Positions 15,433 through 19,152 of a stretch of 19,152 nt of DNA are shown piece after piece. Below the pieces are notes generated by a model, which saw nothing but the letters and a program-made list of their open reading frames with translations, made no database searches and was not told where the DNA came from. Numbering within the stretch: position 1 is the first letter of the stretch; each line of letters begins with the position of its first letter. The translations under genes and the position numbers were made by a program. The stretch comes from Octadecabacter sp. (lineage in GTDB: Bacteria; Pseudomonadota; Alphaproteobacteria; Rhodobacterales; Rhodobacteraceae): contig DQCL01000339.1 of assembly GCA_003533975.1 (NCBI GenBank), positions 1-19,152 on the forward strand. Reading direction: 5' to 3'.

Positions 15433-16506
15433 TTATGCCCGCGCCGCGGCGCGTTTTTGTTGCCATTGATCAAGCGCAACCGCGCCAACGATAATCATAC
15501 CCAGCACCATTTCCTGATAGTATGCGCCAAGGCGCAAGAACGTGAAGCCAGATGTGATGACACCAATGATGAGCGCACCAATCACAGTACCGATGATGGA
15601 CCCACGCCCACCAAACAGCGACACGCCGCCGATAACCGCCATCGCGATGGCTTCGAGTTCGTAAGACAAACCCATGCCGGACTGCGCCGTGAGGTTTTTA
15701 GATGTCAGGATCACAGCAGCCAAACCAGCCAGCGCGCCGGCAATCACATAAACCAGCAGCAAATGGCGTGGCACATTGATGCCCGACATACGCGCTGCAG
15801 CCTCGTTTGAGCCGATCGCGTAAGTGTGTTTGCCGTAGACGGTGTAGTTCATAACGAAGTGAAACAGCAGAGCAAGGCCAAGGAAGATGATCACTGGGTT
15901 CATGCCAGAGCCGATCACCGCATAAGCGTCCGTCGGGAATGACACAGGGTTACCAAGCGACCACCACTGCGCCACACCCCGTGCGAACAGCATCATACCT
16001 AGCGTCGCGATAAAGGGTGGAATGCGCGAATACGCGATCAAGAAGCCATTGATTAAACCCGCTATCATACCGACCCCAAGGCCAACCAAGACCGGGACAA
16101 CGACGGGCAGATCAAGCGCCCATGCGCCAAAGATCGCCTTTGGGTTCGGGGATCCGCTCACTTCTGCAACTTGCGCAAAACTCATCGCGATCATCGCGGT
16201 GGCGCCCACCACGGACCCAGATGAAAGGTCGATACCAGCGGTAATAATGACCTGCGTAACGCCCAGCGCAATAATGCCGATAATTGCGACTTGAATAATG
16301 ATGATCCGCAACCGTGCTTCGTTGAAGATACTGTCGAACCGATCGCGCGTGTCAAACAGCAAACTTTGCTGCATGAAGATCGCGCCGAGAATTTCGAAAA
16401 TAATGATAATCAGGATAAGGGCAGCAAGAACGTTTAACTCGTTCGGCCACTGCCGCTTTGATTTGTCGTACGTCAGGCCACCTGTGCCTTCGCTTGAATC
16501 TGACAT
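15433..16506 (-). CDS. iatP: Inositol/sugar ABC transporter permease
   Basis: A 357-residue inner-membrane permease of the CUT2 (BPD_transp_2) family, forming the channel with the ATPase and binding protein. Nine or ten hydrophobic segments are visible. Family features are TAGIDLSSGSVVG near residues 109-121, GFLIAYSRIPPFIATLGMM, TVYGKHTYAIGSNEAAARMSG, the EAIAMAVIGGVSLFGGRGS segment near residue 290, and a basic end (QQKRAAARA). ATG at 16506 is preceded by GGAGAA at a good distance. It lies 86 bases after the binding-protein gene, the gap holding a strong hairpin. Inositol specificity is inferred from iolG and iolB on either side. Confidence 0.92.
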   Translation of the reverse strand: MSDSSEGTGGLTYDKSKRQWPNELNVLAALILIIIIFEILGAIFMQQSLLFDTRDRFDSIFNEARLRIIIIQVAIIGIIALGVTQVIITAGIDLSSGSVVGATAMIAMSFAQVAEVSGSPNPKAIFGAWALDLPVVVPVLVGLGVGMIAGLINGFLIAYSRIPPFIATLGMMLFARGVAQWWSLGNPVSFPTDAYAVIGSGMNPVIIFLGLALLFHFVMNYTVYGKHTYAIGSNEAAARMSGINVPRHLLLVYVIAGALAGLAAVILTSKNLTAQSGMGLSYELEAIAMAVIGGVSLFGGRGSIIGTVIGALIIGVITSGFTFLRLGAYYQEMVLGMIIVGAVALDQWQQKRAAARA

Positions 16507-16549
16507 CTTGTCGCTTCTCCCTGATGCGTCGGTTTGGAATGCGTTTATT

Positions 16550-16575
16550 GACCGGGGCGCTGATGCGCCCCGGTC
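16550..16575 (-). other. Strong hairpin between binding-protein and permease genes
   Basis: GACCGGGGCGC (16550-16560) and GCGCCCCGGTC (16565-16575) form a perfect 11-bp GC-rich stem with a four-base loop. No T run follows on the minus strand, so it looks like a 3' protecting stem that lets the binding protein mRNA be more abundant than that of the permease, a known arrangement in ABC import operons. Confidence 0.75.
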
Positions 16576-16592
16576 TTTAGAAACTCAGCAGC

Positions 16593-17534
16593 TTACTGCA
16601 GGAAGTCGCCAATGTTGTCTGGTGTCACCAGCTTGAACGGGATGAAGACGGTACGGTCGACTTCTTCACCATTGATCAGTGCGATCGCGGTTTCGATGGA
16701 GCCTGCGCCCTGACCTGCGAGGTCTTGGAAGACAGTGACGTCCATTTCACCCGCCTGCATGGAAAGCAGCGCATCAGACGTCGCATCAACACCGCCAACG
16801 ACAACGTCGTCCATGGAAATGCCAGCAGCTTTCATCGCTTGGATCGCGCCCAATGCCATTTCATCGTTGTTGCCAAAAACAGCATCGAATGGCTCGCCAG
16901 AGGAAATCCAGTTTGTCATCAGATCGTTCGCTTCATCGCGGGACCAGTTCGCTGTCTGCTCGTCAATCAGCGTGATGAAGTTACACATATCCATGCCGAT
17001 AACGTCATGGAAATCCTTGGAACGCTGAACCGCCGCTTGGTTGGACAGCTGACCCATCAGCATATACGCCGTCGCACCACCGGACTTACCAGCTGCGCGA
17101 AGGTCACGACACATCTGGAAAGCAGCCAGCGTACCGGATTCGATTTCGTTAGACGCAACGAAAGCTTGGCCATCTGGAAGCGTGTCCATGTTGACCGGCT
17201 GACGGTTTACATAAACCAAAGGAACGCCAGCAGCTGCTGCAGCGTTGGACATCGCTTCGGTTGCGTTTGTATCAACTGCGTTCACGATGATCGCGTCAAC
17301 GCCAGACGCGATGAAGTTGTTGATCTGATCAAGCTGCTTGGCAACGTCGTCGGTTGCATCCTCGATCTGCAAGGATACATCGTCGTTTGCTTCGTCGAAC
17401 GCTGTCATACCATTACGCATGACAGTCAGACCGTTGTCGTCAAAACGAGCAACGGAAACACCGATCTGCTGCGCCATAACGCTGGTTGTGCCCATTAGTG
17501 TTGCGAGGCCAGCGGCCAAAAGAATCTTCTTCAT
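16593..17534 (-). CDS. ibpA: Periplasmic inositol/sugar-binding protein of the ABC transporter
   Basis: A 313-residue solute-binding protein of the periplasmic-binding-protein type I (ribose-like) class. A signal peptide is clear: MKK, a hydrophobic core LLAAGLATLMG, and a likely cut after SVMA. The mature part starts QQIGVSVARFDDNGLTVMRNGM and has the family hinge and pocket segments GVDAIIVNAVDTNA, GVPLVYVNRQP, FGNNDEMALGAIQAMK and VVGGVDATSDAL. A ribosome site GGAGG lies seven bases before ATG 17534. It lies 111 bases after iolG and ahead of the permease. Inositol is the likely ligand by context and similarity to Caulobacter IbpA; other sugars remain possible. Confidence 0.9.
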   Translation of the reverse strand: MKKILLAAGLATLMGTTSVMAQQIGVSVARFDDNGLTVMRNGMTAFDEANDDVSLQIEDATDDVAKQLDQINNFIASGVDAIIVNAVDTNATEAMSNAAAAAGVPLVYVNRQPVNMDTLPDGQAFVASNEIESGTLAAFQMCRDLRAAGKSGGATAYMLMGQLSNQAAVQRSKDFHDVIGMDMCNFITLIDEQTANWSRDEANDLMTNWISSGEPFDAVFGNNDEMALGAIQAMKAAGISMDDVVVGGVDATSDALLSMQAGEMDVTVFQDLAGQGAGSIETAIALINGEEVDRTVFIPFKLVTPDNIGDFLQ

Positions 17535-17586
17535 AGTAACTCCTCCCTAGAGTTTTCGCCAATTAGAGCGCATGGCGTTACGCATA

Positions 17587-17628
17587 TTCGACAAACGTCG
17601 AATTCGATGATGGCCGAAAAACCGGCCA
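17587..17628. promoter_or_regulatory. Inverted repeats in the iolG-ibpA gap
   Basis: ATTCGAC (17586-17592) and GTCGAAT (17597-17603) form a 7-bp inverted repeat, overlapped by the 10-bp palindrome TCGAATTCGA (17598-17607). Next to it TGGCCG (17611-17616) and CGGCCA (17623-17628) form a short hairpin just downstream of iolG on the minus strand. The first could be a regulator site for ibpA, the second an attenuating stem; neither is proven. Confidence 0.35.
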
Positions 17629-17645
17629 ACTGGCTTGGTGGCGGC

Positions 17646-18650
17646 CTAGCCTTCTAAAACCTCCGCCAAATTGATTGGACGCGACTGCGCGACGGATAGG
17701 TTCGCGGCTTCTGCCATCGCAAGCGAGGCAATCCCATCCGCCAAGGTCGCAGGCATTTCTTCTCCCGAAGAAAGCGCCTCAACAAATGCGGACCACTCAG
17801 CCTCATATGCGGGCATGTAGCGTTCCAAGAAAAAGTATGTCGGCTTCGCGCTGACAACACCGTCAGCGGTTGATTTCACCACAGTGTTTTCCAGCATATT
17901 TCCGGCCTGAAGCAGTCCACCTGAACCGAGGACTTCAACGCGCTGATCATACCCATAAACAGCGCGTCGTGAGTTATTGATTACAGCAATTCGTCCATCT
18001 TCGTAGGTCATCGTGACGGTAGCTGTGTCAAAGTCGCCTGCTGCACCAATTTCAGGGTCAACCAGGCAACTGCCTGTCGCCATGATCGTTCTAGGCAAAC
18101 CACCCATGATGAACTGAGCCATGTCAAAATCGTGGATCATCATGTCACGGAAAATCCCGCCGGATACCTTTATGTAACTTACAGGTGGCGGTGCTGGGTC
18201 AAACGAGGTGACCGTCAGCATTTCAGCCTTACCAATTTCACCACCATCAACAGCCGCCTTTAGTGCTGCAAAATTCGGATCAAAGCGGCGGTTAAAACCG
18301 ATCATGACCGGTTTGCCATGTGCCTGAACTGCCTTTTGGCAAGCGCGCGCTCTATCAAGGCTCAGATCTACGGGCTTTTCGCAAAGCACAGCTTTGCCTG
18401 CCTTGGTCGCCGCCTCGATAAACCCTGAATGGGTGTCCGTTGATGTGGCAATCAACACTGCATCAATGGATGGGTCGGAAAGAATCTCATCGCTGGTCTG
18501 CGCCTTCGCACCATAAGCATGTGCCAGTTCTTGCGCTGCGTCAGCGACCACGTCCGCAACGGAAATCAGCCGTGAGCCTGAGTGCGCAGAGATCGCGCGC
18601 GCATGCACAACGGCAATGCGACCAGCCCCCAAAAGCCCAACGTTCAACAT
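17646..18650 (-). CDS. iolG: myo-Inositol 2-dehydrogenase IolG (IdhA)
   Basis: Oxidises myo-inositol to scyllo-inosose with NAD, the first catabolic step. The 334 residues belong to the GFO/IDH/MocA family: Rossmann motif GLLGAGRI at 5-12, ATSTDTHSGFIEAA, EKP with Lys92, GFNRRFDPNF at 118-127, and GGIFRDMMIHDFDMAQF containing Asp169 and His173, which match the Lys-Asp-His triad of B. subtilis IolG. NSRRAVYGYDQRVEV and FFLERY agree with rhizobial IdhA. The start is ATG 18650 (MLNVGLLG), with GGGAA upstream; an in-frame ATG at 18728 adds 26 residues that do not look like the family. It is first in the inositol unit. Confidence 0.94.
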   Translation of the reverse strand: MLNVGLLGAGRIAVVHARAISAHSGSRLISVADVVADAAQELAHAYGAKAQTSDEILSDPSIDAVLIATSTDTHSGFIEAATKAGKAVLCEKPVDLSLDRARACQKAVQAHGKPVMIGFNRRFDPNFAALKAAVDGGEIGKAEMLTVTSFDPAPPPVSYIKVSGGIFRDMMIHDFDMAQFIMGGLPRTIMATGSCLVDPEIGAAGDFDTATVTMTYEDGRIAVINNSRRAVYGYDQRVEVLGSGGLLQAGNMLENTVVKSTADGVVSAKPTYFFLERYMPAYEAEWSAFVEALSSGEEMPATLADGIASLAMAEAANLSVAQSRPINLAEVLEG

Positions 18651-18696
18651 GAATATTTCCCAGTTCTGATTCCCGATTTCAACAGATTGCGCATTT

Positions 18697-18712
18697 TTGC
18701 AACCGGTTGCAA
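18697..18712. promoter_or_regulatory. Perfect 16-bp operator palindrome upstream of iolG, LacI-family type
   Basis: TTGCAACCGGTTGCAA is a perfect palindrome, 47 bases ahead of the iolG start. A central CG in an AACCGGTT context with outer TTGCAA arms is the pattern bound by LacI/GalR-family regulators. It overlaps a possible -35 element (TTGCAA on the minus strand), which would suit repression. I see no second copy in the window and no regulator gene. IolR-type control of inositol genes is the inferred role. Confidence 0.7.
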
Positions 18713-18787
18713 GAAGAACTTCAAACAACAGAAAACACGGACAGACAAGCCGTTGATCCGTACCGAGAATTCAAAAGCATAAATAGG

Positions 18788-18839
18788 GATCGCCCAGCGA
18801 GACCCGCAAACTAATACATTGTTCATGTATTAGGCGATC
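18788..18839. promoter_or_regulatory. Nested inverted repeat between the acyl-CoA dehydrogenase gene and iolG
   Basis: CTAATACAT (18811-18819) and ATGTATTAG (18825-18833) form a perfect 9-bp inverted repeat with a five-base gap. Outside it GATCGCC (18788-18794) pairs with GGCGATC (18833-18839). A competing pair, CGAGA (18798-18802) with TCTCG (18838-18842), would exclude the outer stem. It may be an operator or a folded leader; the gap 18651-19026 otherwise holds only the palindrome at 18697 and the hairpin at 18985. Confidence 0.5.
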
Positions 18840-18984
18840 TCGTGACACGTTGCGATCTTCGGGTGGTTTAACGGTAGTACAAATGAGCGCATCATTTTCG
18901 ACGCAGTCAGAACCCCGATTGGTGGCACGGCGGCACACCATCCTGAATGCGCATGAATGGTCTTGTCACGCTTGCGTGCGGTTG

Positions 18985-19023
18985 GTGATCCTTTGCTCAG
19001 CAGAATGCCGAACAAAGGATCAC
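18985..19023 (-). terminator. Hairpin after the acyl-CoA dehydrogenase gene
   Basis: GTGATCCTTTG (18985-18995) and CAAAGGATCAC (19013-19023) form a perfect 11-bp stem around a 17-base loop that can pair further. It begins three bases after the gene's stop on the minus strand. No T run follows, so it is a terminator or 3' protecting stem without the classic tail. Confidence 0.65.
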
Positions 19024-19026
19024 GGA

Positions 19027-19152
19027 TCACATACGTTTGGCGACTTCTTCGAGCATGACCTCGGTGGCACCGCCGCCGATAGCCTGAACACGCGCATCGC
19101 GTGACATACGTTCTACCGGAGTTTCGCGCATGTAGCCCATGCCGCCGTGGAA
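19027..19152 (-). CDS. Acyl-CoA dehydrogenase, C-terminal fragment at window edge
   Basis: The last 41 codons of a gene that continues beyond the right edge. The peptide begins FHGGMGYMRETPVERMSRD and goes on RVQAIGGGATEVMLEEVAKRM, which is the conserved end of acyl-CoA dehydrogenases: GG-GY, the ER-RDAR stretch that contacts FAD, and IGGG-TE. The last segment is more often GGTSEIQ; here it is GGATEVM. TGA at 19029-19027 ends it. The substrate class cannot be told from this part, and no relation to the inositol genes is visible. Confidence 0.88.
   Translation of the reverse strand, partial: FHGGMGYMRETPVERMSRDARVQAIGGGATEVMLEEVAKRM

Noticed and set aside
16725..17498. Long plus-strand open frame opposite ibpA (257 codons)
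   Set aside because: It mirrors the binding-protein gene, is rich in His, Cys and Val as expected of an antisense frame, and shows no domain.
18841..18930. tRNA-like stretch (GGTGGTTTAACGGTAG resembles a D-arm)
   Set aside because: No T-arm GTTC motif, no closing acceptor stem and no CCA-compatible end could be found around it.
18830..19030. Minus-strand open frame of 66 codons in the gap after the acyl-CoA dehydrogenase
   Set aside because: It starts in the stop region of that gene, runs through the hairpin, has no ribosome site and resembles nothing.

Overview
The window looks like chromosome from a Roseobacter-group alphaproteobacterium (Rhodobacterales). This is inferred from gene content and order (phaA-phaB; uvrC-pgsA-moaD-moaE; a FrcA-style single-domain sugar ABC ATPase beside inositol genes), moderate GC, and a hairpin-rich GGGGG/CCCCC element after uvrC of a kind I associate with this order. 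Nearly every gene lies on the minus strand; the one clear plus-strand gene is tag. Genes look intact and base use looks uniform. I see no insertion sequence, prophage, CRISPR array, rRNA or tRNA.

Layout from low to high coordinates: (1) 1-147 has no gene I can name; a bidirectional terminator follows. (2) phaB and phaA, the two enzymes that supply 3-hydroxybutyryl-CoA for polyhydroxybutyrate. (3) An EAL-domain protein and, divergent from it, tag (3-methyladenine DNA glycosylase), whose 3' end overlaps that of moaE. (4) uvrC, pgsA, moaD, moaE: nucleotide excision repair, phosphatidylglycerol synthesis and molybdopterin synthase, the last three translationally coupled. (5) A tightly packed unit transcribed from 11902 down to 7463: ABC-2 exporter ATPase and permease, S49 peptidase, a 53-residue membrane-anchored zinc-ribbon protein, a calcium/sodium-type antiporter, and a pteridine-reductase-like SDR. 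(6) An unrecognised 248-residue protein. (7) A myo-inositol uptake and catabolism unit read from 18650 down to 12820: iolG, periplasmic binding protein, permease, ATPase, a small two-helix membrane protein, iolB and a sugar-dehydrogenase-like SDR. (8) The last 41 codons of an acyl-CoA dehydrogenase at the right edge.

The inositol unit would import myo-inositol, oxidise it (IolG) and isomerise 5-deoxy-glucuronate (IolB). The genes for the steps between and after these (iolE, iolD, iolC, iolJ, iolA) are absent from the window, so they must lie elsewhere. Upstream of iolG is a perfect 16-bp palindrome with central ACCGGT, typical of a LacI-family operator, although no regulator gene is present. 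A second, longer inverted-repeat structure lies further upstream.

The less ordinary observations are this operator and inverted-repeat pair, the extra XylB-like SDR and tiny membrane protein inside the iol unit, the very short zinc-ribbon gene with zero-base junctions on both sides, the D-Y-K active site that marks one SDR as pteridine-reductase type, and a perfect DnaA box framed by an 8-bp inverted repeat upstream of uvrC. I did not find a clearly novel defence or mobile system.
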